Under the pieces are notes generated by a model that was not told the DNA's origin, made no database searches, and saw only the letters and a program-made list of their open reading frames with translations. The position numbers were made by a program, and so were the translations under genes. A stretch of DNA of 64,000 nucleotides from Nitrospira sp. (lineage in GTDB: Bacteria; Nitrospirota; Nitrospiria; Nitrospirales; Nitrospiraceae), in the NCBI GenBank assembly GCA_005116835.1, contig SWDM01000024.1:124001-188000 (forward strand), written 5' to 3'. This document shows, in pieces, positions 1-7,800 of the stretch; the first letter of the stretch is position 1; every line of letters starts with the position of its first letter.

Positions 1-495
1 GCTCAACCATCGATCCCGCCGATTGCGCTCTTGTTCCATGGAGACGCGCGCGACAGGATTCTCCCGGCACCACTCCCATTCCCGGATGGCGAGATTAAAC
101 GCCTTCTTCATGCAGGCCAGCTCACGGTTGATGGTGGCGGGTGCCACCCCATCCGCATACCGCTTGGCTTTATACGCCACGATGCGCTTCGGCGTAATGT
201 CGGCCAAGGTAGAGCCGTGGAAGAACGGGAGCAGGTTCTTCGTGTAGCCACTGACGGATCGTTGGCTCATCTGTTTCATGACATGTTCTTTCAGATAGCG
301 ATCCATCAGCTCCGCAAACGTCCGTTCCTGCTCTTCTCGTTTCTCAAAGTACCGACCCTCGACGATATCGACGGTGATCTTCGCCAGAATCGCCTCTGCT
401 AATCGCCGATCCGAGGTATCCGTGGACCGTCGCACTTGCTGACCGTGATACTTGAACCTCATCCACCAGACCGTATTTCGTTTATAGAGCCCCAT
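1..495 (-). CDS. Tyrosine recombinase (phage integrase), N-terminal part
   Basis: Reads from ATG at 495 leftwards off the window edge, giving 165 codons. It starts MGLYKRNTVWWMRFKYHGQQ, a typical integrase opening, followed by a SAM-like core-binding domain (residues ~60-150) with the family-like stretch 'ATINRELACMKKAFNLAI'. The catalytic C-terminal domain (R..HxxR..Y) lies outside the window, so activity cannot be judged. A Shine-Dalgarno AAAGGAG precedes the start, and the stop codon of the upstream HTH gene abuts the ATG, so the two are one transcript. It probably integrates or excises the island or phage to its right; the tRNA-Lys-like fragments elsewhere in the window are possible targets, but this link is inference. 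Confidence 0.85.
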   Translation of the reverse strand, partial: MGLYKRNTVWWMRFKYHGQQVRRSTDTSDRRLAEAILAKITVDIVEGRYFEKREEQERTFAELMDRYLKEHVMKQMSQRSVSGYTKNLLPFFHGSTLADITPKRIVAYKAKRYADGVAPATINRELACMKKAFNLAIREWEWCRENPVARVSMEQERNRRDRWLS

Positions 496-789
496 TCACG
501 CTCCTTTCCTAGGGCTCAATGCTGGTCCGGTTTCCCCGTGCCGGGGATTATAGATAGCCCGTTTCGCCGCTGCAATGATCTCGTCAATGTCGCGACCGCT
601 CTTCTTGTAGTCAGGCAGCGCGGGTCGGTTCTTGGCAAACCCTGACAGCCAGCCTTCAATTTCCTCTGTGCGGAATCGGATGAGTCCATGAATGCGAACG
701 CACGGGATCTTGCCCTGTGACGCCCAAGCATAGAGCGTCGAGGACTTGATTCGCAGCTGTTCCGCTAGGTCTTTGATCGTCAGCAGCAT
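496..789 (-). CDS. AlpA/excisionase-type helix-turn-helix protein
   Basis: A 97-aa protein from ATG at 789. Residues 1-55 form the MerR/excisionase-like HTH_17 fold: 'LTIKDLAEQLRIKSSTLYAW' followed by 'GKIPCVRIHGLIRFR' and 'EIEGWLSG'. The remainder is basic and likely disordered. Such proteins are recombination directionality factors or regulators for the adjacent integrase. Its stop codon directly abuts the integrase ATG, so the genes are co-transcribed. I chose the ATG at 789 because it starts directly at the HTH; a longer reading to 915 adds only low-complexity sequence. Confidence 0.8.
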   Translation of the reverse strand: MLLTIKDLAEQLRIKSSTLYAWASQGKIPCVRIHGLIRFRTEEIEGWLSGFAKNRPALPDYKKSGRDIDEIIAAAKRAIYNPRHGETGPALSPRKGA

Positions 790-1391
790 AAAGACACCAA
801 CCGGGGGAGTCTTACGACACCCCCATCCCCCCGTGATGCGCCCGCATGTCTGCCGGCGTCGGATTCGGACTGCACTCTCAGTGGGTGCGAGCTGGCGCGG
901 CAGAGCAGGGGCCACGCCCTCTCGGTGCCTTCCCAGAGGGCCCCTTCCGTTTCAGGCCTGCCCCCCGCGAGAGCGCCATCCCGCCTACTTCTTCGACGCC
1001 CCACCCCTGTGTTGTGAAGGGTGGGGCTAAAACATCTTGATGAAGAAGGAGGCGGATATGGCCATTCACGGTTCACAGGGCATGCTGAACATTCGACGGC
1101 AGTCCAAGCCGAGCCACGAATACGCCGTGCCTCGATACCGAGTCACGCTGGTGCGAGAAGGCCGAGCCACCGCGCCTGTTTCCCCACTGCTGACCTCGGT
1201 CGCCGTGGCAGACGTGCTGAGGCCGCTCTTTGCGGGGCTAGACCGTGAACAATTCCTCGTCTGCGGGCTGGATGCCAAGAACTGTATCATCGGGATCAAT
1301 GTCGTCTCGATCGGTTCCCTGACGTTGGCCATCGTGCATCCACGCGAAGTGTTCAAACCCTTGATCCTGATGAATGCCGCTGGCTGGATTT

Positions 1392-3656
1392 GTCGGGTAA
1401 GGATGCGGTCTTTCGACCGCATCCTCCCCTAAGAACCGGACGTGATGGTTTCCTCTCATCCGGCTCAAGCCGTTGCGAAGCCCGGCCGTCACGCCGAGCC
1501 GGACGATCACGACGGAGACAATGGGGGATGGGGCCGCCGACGCGATGGTCGCGTCGCAGATCGACGGTCTTGGAAGTACGCACGCCAACCCGGATCGTAG
1601 GGATGAGCCTCCGCCCGGATTTTGAGGTGCCTGCGGATCGGCGTCTTGTTGGCACAGACCAACGTCAACCAGTCCACACGGCCCTCCGGCGTACGATTTC
1701 CCACGTCGGCCGCAAAGCGCCAGCTTCGCCCGTCGACCGGATGCCAGTATCGATGCAGCACCCACTCGGCGGTCTTCTCCTGATGCCTGCGTCGCGCCCA
1801 TCGCCAGAGACGATGCCAGAGCACATGATCGACTTTCCGGAACGTGCGCGTCGCCACAATGTGCCGGTGATACATCACCCACCCGAGGATCACCCGGTTG
1901 AGTGCATGGATCAAGTCAGCCTGTGCCGCCGCGCCGTTCGCTCGGATGATCGCTCGCACCTTCTGCAGGAACGCATGCACGTTCTGCCGTGAAGGCGTGA
2001 CCAGCAACTTGCCGTTGTACTTGCGCACGTGCTGGCCCAGGAAGGTGAACCCCTCGTCGATATGCGAGACGCGGGTCTTTTCCGACGAGAGCATCAGCCC
2101 TCGGACGGCTAAGAACCGCTCCACCAGTGGCCTGACTTCGTGCTCGAGCACGTCTCTCGACGCTCCCGTGATGATGAAGTCATCGGCATAGCGCACGAAG
2201 TTGACCTTGGGATTGTACTTCCCGCGCCCCTGCCCGAGGTCTTTCCGAGGAAAGGCCCGTTGCAACGCGCGTTCGAGTCCATCCAAGGTCATGTTCGCGA
2301 GTACCGGTGAGATCACGCCGCCTTGCGGCGTGCCCTCCTCCGTGGCGAACACGGTTCCCCTCTCGACGTAGCCGGCCTTGAGCCAGCCCCGCAAGATCGC
2401 CTTGTCCGTCGGCACATTGTCGAGCAACCACGCGTGGCTGATCCTGTCGAAGCAGCTCACGATGTCGCCTTCCAATACCCACACCGGAGCGCTCTTGCGG
2501 GAGAGCAGCTTGAAAGCCTGCTCGATCGCGTCCGCCGTCGATCGCATCGGCCGAAAGCCGTAGGAGTTGCGATCCGCTGTGGTTTCCGCGATCGGATCGA
2601 GCGCCAGCAGGTACAACGCCTGCATCGCCCGATCGTGCATCGTGGGAATACCAAGCGGCCGCCACTTCCGGTTGGCCTTCGGGATATAGACGCGCCGAAG
2701 CGGTTGCGGCCGGTAGCCGCGCCGTCGAAGCAATCCGATCGCCCGTGCCTTGGTCTCGGGGGATCGCCACACCGCCCCATCGATCCCCGAGGTCTCTTTG
2801 CCTGCATTGTCCGTCACTCGCTTCACGGCCAAGGCTCGGCCGGAGAAGGAGTGGGTGAGCAACCATTGCAGAGCGTTCGCCCGGCCCTGGCGGCCCTCCC
2901 GTGTCGCCTTGACGATACGCGCTTGCAGCCGCCGCACGTCGCGTGCACAGTGTCGCCAGTCAATCTGACGCCACTGCGGCGCGTCGCCGGAGGGCGCACA
3001 CGCGGCTTGCGCTGCGTTCATTTGCCATTCCCTCCCAAGGCGGTTCTCCCGTCACTCTCGTCACGAACGACCAACTGGAAGTGGGCCTGCTTTCGCAGCG
3101 GCGTAATGGCGCCAAGCTCGGCGCCACGCCTATCCGCTCCATTACAGAGCGGCCTTGGCTTTCTCCAGCATCCTCTGCCCGCTGCCCCGTCAGCGTCCCT
3201 TACGGGCACGCCTGCTCCCTCGCGAGAGCGAGACATCGGGTTTACCGTGTTCCGCGTCGATGACACGAGTGGGGTAGTCCCTGCCAATACACCGGCGGTC
3301 TTGCGTGTCCGTGTGCTCCGAGTGCACCGGCGGAGCAACCGACCGCGATACCCTTTTGGCCTGAGCCTCTCAGCATCTTTGGCTCGACTGATTTTGACGG
3401 TGCCTGCACGGCAGTTCACGTGCGTTGGACATACCACCCAGCCTAGCCCCCGCGCCGCCTGATGCTGGCAGCACCGGCGGCTCCCTCACGGCAGCCGCCG
3501 CGCCCTGACGGGCGAGGGTACGTTGTCTCGGCAGCTTCAGACCTGACCGTTACCAGCCGCGCCTGTGCCGATAGGCTACTGCGCACGGAAGCGCAGGTTC
3601 TCTTACGGACCTCCTTGTTCGTATTGAACAATCATCAACGCGACTTCACGTCGCAC
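1392..3656 (-). mobile_element. Group II intron (retroelement), complete
   Basis: On the minus strand the element begins GTGCGACGTGAAG (3656 downwards) and ends ...CCTTACCCGAC at 1392, matching group II GUGYG...AY termini. Domain V is the hairpin at 1466-1433 (GAGCCGGATGAGAGG, loop GAAA, CACGTCCGGTTC) and domain VI is the stem at 1424-1401. About 635 nt of ribozyme (DI-DIII) precede the maturase ORF, which sits in domain IV. Both ends are set independently, by the intron consensus and by the radC frame restored on removal. The 2,265-bp length is normal for bacterial group II introns. Confidence 0.9.
1507..3021 (-). CDS. ltrA: Group II intron-encoded reverse transcriptase/maturase
   Basis: A 504-aa protein. 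N-terminal RT0/RT1 region, then fingers-palm with 'RPLGIPTMHDRAMQ', 'YGFRPMRSTADAI', 'GTPQGGVISPVLANM' and the catalytic YADD box at residues 278-281 ('FVRYADDFIITG'). A maturase X domain follows ('GFTFLGQHVRKYNGKL' onward). The C-terminal 'PIRRHLKIRAEAHPYDP' region is typical of maturases that carry an HNH-type tail, but I do not see a complete HNH endonuclease, so En activity is uncertain. It assists splicing and retrohoming of the surrounding intron. It appears intact, unlike the host radC gene. Confidence 0.95.
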   Translation of the reverse strand: MNAAQAACAPSGDAPQWRQIDWRHCARDVRRLQARIVKATREGRQGRANALQWLLTHSFSGRALAVKRVTDNAGKETSGIDGAVWRSPETKARAIGLLRRRGYRPQPLRRVYIPKANRKWRPLGIPTMHDRAMQALYLLALDPIAETTADRNSYGFRPMRSTADAIEQAFKLLSRKSAPVWVLEGDIVSCFDRISHAWLLDNVPTDKAILRGWLKAGYVERGTVFATEEGTPQGGVISPVLANMTLDGLERALQRAFPRKDLGQGRGKYNPKVNFVRYADDFIITGASRDVLEHEVRPLVERFLAVRGLMLSSEKTRVSHIDEGFTFLGQHVRKYNGKLLVTPSRQNVHAFLQKVRAIIRANGAAAQADLIHALNRVILGWVMYHRHIVATRTFRKVDHVLWHRLWRWARRRHQEKTAEWVLHRYWHPVDGRSWRFAADVGNRTPEGRVDWLTLVCANKTPIRRHLKIRAEAHPYDPGWRAYFQDRRSATRPSRRRPHPPLSPS

Positions 3657-3830
3657 GTGCCCACAATCACCCCTCTTGTGATGTGACACCCAGCGAAGAG
3701 GATCGTGTGCTCACCAACCGGCTCAAGCAGGGCGCCGATCTGCTCGGCATCAGATTGCTGGACCATCTCATCCTCACCGACGAGCACTGCTATAGCTTCG
3801 CCGATCAGGGCTGGCCGGACGCATGAGGGC

Positions 3831-3974
3831 TTAGGCCCGGATCAGCCGGAGCACCCAGATCACGGCGGAGGCCGTCAACGCGATCCCCAGCACTGCGGCC
3901 CCCCATCCGATGAGATCCGCCGCAAGCGCGTTGCCGAGTTGATGCAGATCCGTGGCGACTGTCGCGAGTACCAT
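3831..3974 (-). CDS. Small inovirus coat-type membrane protein
   Basis: 47 aa from ATG at 3974 with GGAAAGAGGGAAGG upstream. Amphipathic N-terminus (MVLATVATDLHQLGNAL), one transmembrane helix (residues ~20-43) and a basic end (RLIRA). Size and layout match an inovirus virion peptide, either a second major-coat copy or a minor cap protein such as pVII/pIX. It lacks a clear signal peptide, unlike the next gene. It converges with radC exon 2; the two stop codons are 4 nt apart. Confidence 0.6.
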   Translation of the reverse strand: MVLATVATDLHQLGNALAADLIGWGAAVLGIALTASAVIWVLRLIRA

Positions 3975-4038
3975 GGCCTTCCCTCTTTCCTTCGATAAGA
4001 CGGCAGCCCGTGCACAGGCTACCGCCCCATCTCTCGAA

Positions 4039-4239
4039 TTACCGCACCAACGACTTCACGCGCTTGTACGCGAAGATCGTCAGCGCCACGCCGATGAACA
4101 CCACGCCCCAGGCCACGATGTCACCCTTCACACTGGTGATCGTCGTGGTCGTGGCGGCATCCACCGGAAACACCTGCGCCATGGCCTCTTGAGCCATGAG
4201 CAGCAGTCCCAACACGAAGAGCCCTATAGTCTTGAACAT
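4039..4239 (-). CDS. Major coat protein (gpVIII-like)
   Basis: 66 aa from ATG at 4239, with AGAGGGGG ~10 nt upstream; a GTG at 4248 is an alternative. The signal peptide MFKTIGLFVLGLLLMAQEAM is followed by AQ, with probable cleavage after AMA. The mature part (~45 aa) has an acidic/polar N-terminus, one transmembrane helix ('IVAWGVVFIGVALTIFAYK') and a basic tail KRVKSLVR, the canonical architecture of a filamentous phage major coat protein that polymerises around ssDNA. It lies after the 35-aa gene with a 15-nt gap. Confidence 0.85.
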   Translation of the reverse strand: MFKTIGLFVLGLLLMAQEAMAQVFPVDAATTTTITSVKGDIVAWGVVFIGVALTIFAYKRVKSLVR

Positions 4240-4254
4240 CTCAATCACCCCCTC

Positions 4255-4362
4255 TCAATTCGTTGTCCCGAGCAACAGCTTCACGATGACACCCACCGTG
4301 AAGCCTCCCAGGAAGAAGGCACCAGCCCAGTACACCAGCGCATCAATGGCGGCTTGATCCAT
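4255..4362 (-). CDS. Tiny membrane protein of the inovirus module
   Basis: 35 aa (MDQAAIDALVYWAGAFFLGG...), one transmembrane helix and a short polar tail. ATG at 4362 is preceded by GAGGGAG. It lies between Zot and the major coat gene, where inoviruses carry pVII/pIX-size virion tip proteins. No sequence family recognised. Confidence 0.6.
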   Translation of the reverse strand: MDQAAIDALVYWAGAFFLGGFTVGVIVKLLLGTTN

Positions 4363-4371
4363 CACTCCCTC

Positions 4372-5535
4372 TTAGCGCAAGTCCGGTGGCGTCGCCAGCA
4401 AACCAGGCGGTGAGGCGAGCAACCCTGGAGGACTCGACAAGAGATCGGGCCGACCAGGTCCAGAAGCCAAAGGAGGTTCAGCCGCTGCGGTGTTCACTGC
4501 ACTCTCGCGTGCCGGACTCTCCACAGACGACGACGTAACCAGGTCCGACACACCCGCCTGCTCCGATCGCGTGCCGCCGTAGCGCACCCCCGTGCCAGAG
4601 AGCACGCGCACGCCCCGCACCAGGCGCGAGGACACCGTCCCGCCTGACTCTCCTGCGATCTCGTCTTCTGTCATGAGGCGCCCCTCGTCCGACACCCAGA
4701 GCCACACCGTCTCACCACCTTGTTTGGTCGTCATGCCGCCTTGAATGCGTATCGGATGGACCGCCATGACGGGCACACCCGCAACCGACTGAGACGCTTG
4801 GACCGAAGGGAGGGACGGAGAAGCCGGGATCGTCGAGATGGTCGCCGCTGGGACAGGCTTCACCCCGGAGAGCCACCCCCCAAAGGCAAACCACGCCACC
4901 GCCACGACCAGCCCGAGTATCCCGACGAGCAACGTTGGACTTTTCAACATGGACCCTCCTCGCGCCGTTTCGCGCACGGAGGCCGAGGCATAGCTGGAGT
5001 AGTACGCATAGAGCGTCGGTTCGTACTTGCCCGAGAACATCCGGATCACTTCGAGCTCTTCCGGATTCCCTCGCACCGACGCCTGATAGCGGTTCTTCAA
5101 GCCAAACCGATCCAGCCGGCGAAACTTCGTGGTCGCTTCCACCAACCGATTCACCCCCAGCGTCACTTGCCCGTACTGTTGACACATCAGCACGAGATCG
5201 ATGCCTCGGTGCCGATGGGTTTCGAGCCACCGCAAGAGCTGCGGGTCCGTCTTGTCCTTCGAGCGAAACACGGTTTGCACTTCATCGATCAACACCGCAG
5301 AGCCAGGCTCTACGTCCAGGAGTCCGGTCTTCACGTCCTCGGCTGTCATCCAGAGCGTAATCTGTTGTTCGAGGACTGCCAGCTCGACGCCCTCAAACAA
5401 TGCGAGCCGATCCAGGTAGAAGCCATCGACGTATACATAGACACGCCGACCGGTCCGCACCCATTTGAGTAGCCGCTCAGAGACCGCGTAATACGATTTG
5501 CCTGAGCCTGGCACGCCTTCCAACATTTCAATCAT
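4372..5535 (-). CDS. zot: Zot/pI-type assembly ATPase
   Basis: 387 aa. P-loop GVPGSGKS at residues 7-14 and Walker B VLIDE at 81-85 ('AVLIDEVQTVF'), followed by 'LRWLETHRHRGIDLVLMCQQ', which is diagnostic of the Zot (zonular occludens toxin) family, the pI morphogenesis ATPase of filamentous phages. One transmembrane helix at ~201-221 anchors it in the inner membrane. The periplasmic C-terminus is Pro/Ser-rich and ends in three tandem LLxSPPG-like units. The start overlaps the upstream 58-aa gene (ATGA). It drives extrusion of the virion through the envelope; toxin activity should not be assumed. Confidence 0.95.
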   Translation of the reverse strand: MIEMLEGVPGSGKSYYAVSERLLKWVRTGRRVYVYVDGFYLDRLALFEGVELAVLEQQITLWMTAEDVKTGLLDVEPGSAVLIDEVQTVFRSKDKTDPQLLRWLETHRHRGIDLVLMCQQYGQVTLGVNRLVEATTKFRRLDRFGLKNRYQASVRGNPEELEVIRMFSGKYEPTLYAYYSSYASASVRETARGGSMLKSPTLLVGILGLVVAVAWFAFGGWLSGVKPVPAATISTIPASPSLPSVQASQSVAGVPVMAVHPIRIQGGMTTKQGGETVWLWVSDEGRLMTEDEIAGESGGTVSSRLVRGVRVLSGTGVRYGGTRSEQAGVSDLVTSSSVESPARESAVNTAAAEPPLASGPGRPDLLSSPPGLLASPPGLLATPPDLR

Positions 5536-5708
5536 CCGTGGCCCCGTATCCCGACGTGATGAATCTCCGACAGGGCCTGCTGGATCTTCAGATACTCCCC
5601 CACAATCGTGACCAGGACCTGCGAGAACGTGAGCGTGTCTGCACGCCCCATCTCCGCGAGCAGGTCATACTGGGACTCTTGCAGCATCACCGTCAGCAGC
5701 TTCACCAT
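5532..5708 (-). CDS. Small conserved-position inovirus protein, unknown
   Basis: 58 aa (MVKLLTVMLQESQYDLLAEM...), helical, no membrane segment. TAATG coupling with the pVI-like gene upstream and ATGA coupling with zot downstream show translational linkage and support it as a real gene. Function not recognised. Confidence 0.6.
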   Translation of the reverse strand: MVKLLTVMLQESQYDLLAEMGRADTLTFSQVLVTIVGEYLKIQQALSEIHHVGIRGHG

Positions 5709-5983
5709 TACGACCCCCACCGCACAAACGGAATAGTTTGGAGAATAAAGCGCACGCCCATCGCCCCCGCGATGATGGCGATCGCTTGCGACATGCCGGT
5801 GGCCCCGAGCAGCCAGGCATATTCGTTGGCAATCGTGGGCACCGTCAGACCCCCGGTCCCCACCGACGCGATGAGTGCATCCACAGGACTCAACACCGAG
5901 TCCCACCCGACCACCCAGATGTCCCGGAAGCTCTGGATCATGTCCATCAGGAAGCAATAGATCAGATTGAGAATGGCCGTCAT
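5708..5983 (-). CDS. Minor coat protein, pVI-like (DUF2523-type position)
   Basis: 91 aa with three hydrophobic stretches (residues ~1-18, ~45-62, ~66-86), matching the size and gene position (between pIII and pI/Zot) of pVI-type minor virion proteins. ATG at 5983 overlaps the TGA of the pIII-like gene. The assignment rests on synteny and topology rather than a diagnostic motif. Confidence 0.65.
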   Translation of the reverse strand: MTAILNLIYCFLMDMIQSFRDIWVVGWDSVLSPVDALIASVGTGGLTVPTIANEYAWLLGATGMSQAIAIIAGAMGVRFILQTIPFVRWGS

Positions 5984-7242
5984 GCGTTTCCCACAAAGAT
6001 GATGCGATAGGCCACGAAGGCCGAGAGCGCGATAATGAGCGATCGTAGCGCGGTCAACATCCCGGACCAGGCCGAGAAGTCGAGCGTAAAACTCCCGAAC
6101 AACGAGGACGAGAGCGAGTACGTGGGAATGGACGAGGGCCACGTCAGCGTTTTCAAGAGATTGAGCGCACTGAGCAGGCCGGAGCCTTGCCATCGGTTCA
6201 TGTGGTCCTGCAGCACCGATCCGAACGTCCGTGTGTCATGATTCCCCGCGGAACAGGATACCGAGCTGGTCGATGCCTCCTGCTCGGTGACCGATCCATC
6301 CGGGTTCGTCGTCGTGGTCGTGGTCGTCGTCGTGGTTTGCGTGGAAGGCACCGCTGGTTGTGGCCCCGCTGGAGGCGGCGCATTGGGATCAATCACCACA
6401 TCCGTGGGTCCCACTTGCGAGGCCGGTTTCACTGTGGGCACCACGTCGGTCGGTGACACCGGAAGGATGGTCACGTTCTCCGCCGCAGGAGCCGGAACCC
6501 CGACACCGAGTGGATCGGTTTGTGATTCGATCGAGTTCGGGTTGCTCGCTGGGAGGCTATTGATATACGTCTGGGCTTGGGTCTGCGTGAGCGAGGCAGG
6601 AGACGCCAGAGATCCCTTGTACTGACCATTGGCCCCGTTATAGGTCAAGTGATACTGGTTGTTGCATTGGGTACCCCACGACATCTGCGCCAAGACCCAA
6701 CCCGGAGGTGGCGTTCCCGTAGACAGCGGATAGGAGGTCATCGGATACCCGCCACATTGACTCTGAATCAACCCATTGGGTACCGATATGATTTGAACAC
6801 AGCCGACGATGAGCGTGGTGCACCCGTTGAAGGCCGTGCCATTCACGGGCATCGTATAGTTCGGCACCGTGAAGTTCTGCGGTTGCGCCGCCAGCGCCGC
6901 CGTTTTCACCGCCTGCACCTCCTGGGAGGAGTAATACATGCTCGCCAGCGTGAGGGCTGCCGAGACCCCAAGCAGCCCCCACCCGACCGGCCCCGTGGCG
7001 AGCCGCACCGCCACCGAGGCCAACGTCGGCGCCGAGATGGCCGAGGCCAGCGCACCCGTGAACGCGGCCCTCTGAGCGACCTGATAGGCGGAGATCGCCG
7101 AGGCCGTGGCGACACGGACATAGCCCGTCGAGGAAGAGGAGACTTGGAAGGCGTGAACCGGGAACGCGATCAGATAGACCGCGATCAGTTCTGTGAGGAG
7201 GAGATAGAGGCCCTTTGTTATGGTTGTTACTGTTTTCCGCAT
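5980..7242 (-). CDS. Adsorption protein, pIII/TspB-like
   Basis: 420 aa. Signal peptide at residues 1-31 (...IAVYLIAFPVHA), a second hydrophobic segment at ~85-115, a Cys-containing extracellular domain (~150-230), a Pro/Thr-rich linker with a run of ten Thr, and a C-terminal anchor 'SLIIALSAFVAYRIIFV'. This is the plan of filamentous phage pIII-class receptor-binding proteins, and the C-terminal portion resembles Neisseria phage TspB-type proteins. It overlaps the 31-aa gene upstream and the pVI-like gene downstream. It should determine host attachment (probably a pilus), by analogy only. Confidence 0.7.
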   Translation of the reverse strand: MRKTVTTITKGLYLLLTELIAVYLIAFPVHAFQVSSSSTGYVRVATASAISAYQVAQRAAFTGALASAISAPTLASVAVRLATGPVGWGLLGVSAALTLASMYYSSQEVQAVKTAALAAQPQNFTVPNYTMPVNGTAFNGCTTLIVGCVQIISVPNGLIQSQCGGYPMTSYPLSTGTPPPGWVLAQMSWGTQCNNQYHLTYNGANGQYKGSLASPASLTQTQAQTYINSLPASNPNSIESQTDPLGVGVPAPAAENVTILPVSPTDVVPTVKPASQVGPTDVVIDPNAPPPAGPQPAVPSTQTTTTTTTTTTNPDGSVTEQEASTSSVSCSAGNHDTRTFGSVLQDHMNRWQGSGLLSALNLLKTLTWPSSIPTYSLSSSLFGSFTLDFSAWSGMLTALRSLIIALSAFVAYRIIFVGNA

Positions 7243-7322
7243 ACCATCCCCATCAGGAAACAGAGGACGAACAAGGCCGCGAATTCGAGCTGCTGCACCA
7301 CGGTGAGCACGGTCCAGACCAT
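7227..7322 (-). CDS. Tiny membrane protein, pVII/pIX-size
   Basis: 31 aa (MVWTVLTVVQQLEFAALFVL...), one transmembrane helix and a basic end (CGKQ). ATG at 7322 follows GGAGAAGGGG. The 3' end overlaps the start of the pIII-like gene by 16 nt. Size and location fit a virion tip protein. Confidence 0.55.
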   Translation of the reverse strand: MVWTVLTVVQQLEFAALFVLCFLMGMVCGKQ

Positions 7323-7340
7323 CGTTCGTCCCCTTCTCCG

Positions 7341-7628
7341 TTACTTACTGGCTGGTGGCAGGGCGACGGCTCCGGTGGCCGAATAACCCGTCACATCGAT
7401 GAACCGTTGCCCCTTGTATTCTCTGAGATTTACCGTGAGGTGACAGGGCTTCATCTTATTAGCCTCCATCAGCCGGTAGAGATGCTCGTGCTCGTCTGAG
7501 ATACTCGCCTCCAGGCTGGTCGTATCGTCATCGAAATAGAGCATCGCGGTCCGATAGGTCCGCGTCCCATCCTGACTCGGCTTGGACTTCACCCCCATCA
7601 CCACACAATTCGCGACAAACTTAGACAT
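7341..7628 (-). CDS. Inovirus ssDNA-binding protein (gpV-like)
   Basis: 95 aa. Starts MSKFVANCVVMGVKSKPSQ and continues with 'TAMLYFDDDTTSLEASI' and 'LREYKGQRFIDVTGYSA', the OB-like small ssDNA-binding protein placed next to Rep in filamentous phages (helix-destabilising protein family). ATG at 7628 has AAAGGGGGAAGC upstream. It would coat ssDNA genomes and may regulate translation. Position and length support the call. Confidence 0.75.
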   Translation of the reverse strand: MSKFVANCVVMGVKSKPSQDGTRTYRTAMLYFDDDTTSLEASISDEHEHLYRLMEANKMKPCHLTVNLREYKGQRFIDVTGYSATGAVALPPASK

Positions 7629-7800
7629 GCTTCCCCCTTTCATTGGACCATTGCACCCAGCCCTGCCAAAGACAGGACCACAGAAACACGAACACGGTGC
7701 GGCACGTTCCACAGCGGCCACGCACTCGCGGCCCGCACCTATAGACCGTTACGACACCGGTTCGACAGAGCCGGCAGAGAACCCGTTCCTCGGATCCCAC
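7621..7800 (-). CDS. Possible small Cys-rich membrane protein overlapping rep
   Basis: A 59-aa frame from GTG at 7800 contains C-x2-C-x9-C-x6-C-x2-C (LCRLC...RCGP...RCGTC), then a hydrophobic stretch 'TVFVFLWSCLWQGW'. It overlaps the 3' end of rep in another frame and the ATG of the SSB gene by 8 nt. The zinc-ribbon-like spacing suggests it is real, but the start is uncertain and no Shine-Dalgarno decides it. Confidence 0.4.
   Translation of the reverse strand: MGSEERVLCRLCRTGVVTVYRCGPRVRGRCGTCRTVFVFLWSCLWQGWVQWSNERGKHV

Larger units (their letters stand above)
1058..3826 (+). pseudogene. radC: radC-like JAB-domain gene split by an antisense group II intron
   Basis: Two plus-strand segments, 1058-1391 and 3657-3826, join in frame to 167 aa. 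The first ends ...ILMNAAGWI and the second continues with the JAB metal-binding motif HNHPSxD and '[19 protein letters not shown]' to a C-terminal [10 protein letters not shown]. Joining 1391 to 3657 restores codon TGT and an unbroken reading frame (504 nt), so the break is a clean insertion. The ATG at 1058 has a strong AAGGAGG. RadC/JAB proteins are common accessory genes of phages and islands; biochemical roles are poorly settled. The intron lies on the opposite strand, so it cannot be spliced from radC mRNA and the gene should be inactive. The usual HNHPSGD reads HNHPSCD here, a further departure. Confidence 0.9.

Noticed and set aside
31..402. Plus-strand open frame of 123 aa at the left edge
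   Set aside because: It is antisense to the integrase, whose minus-strand reading shows clear recombinase sequence and ribosome site.
2323..3462. 379-aa plus-strand frame opposite the maturase
   Set aside because: Antisense shadow of the reverse transcriptase and intron RNA, with Arg/Pro-rich composition and no family pattern.
4372..5535. Zot as evidence for a toxin
   Set aside because: In inoviruses this family is the pI assembly ATPase; no toxin region can be inferred from this sequence.
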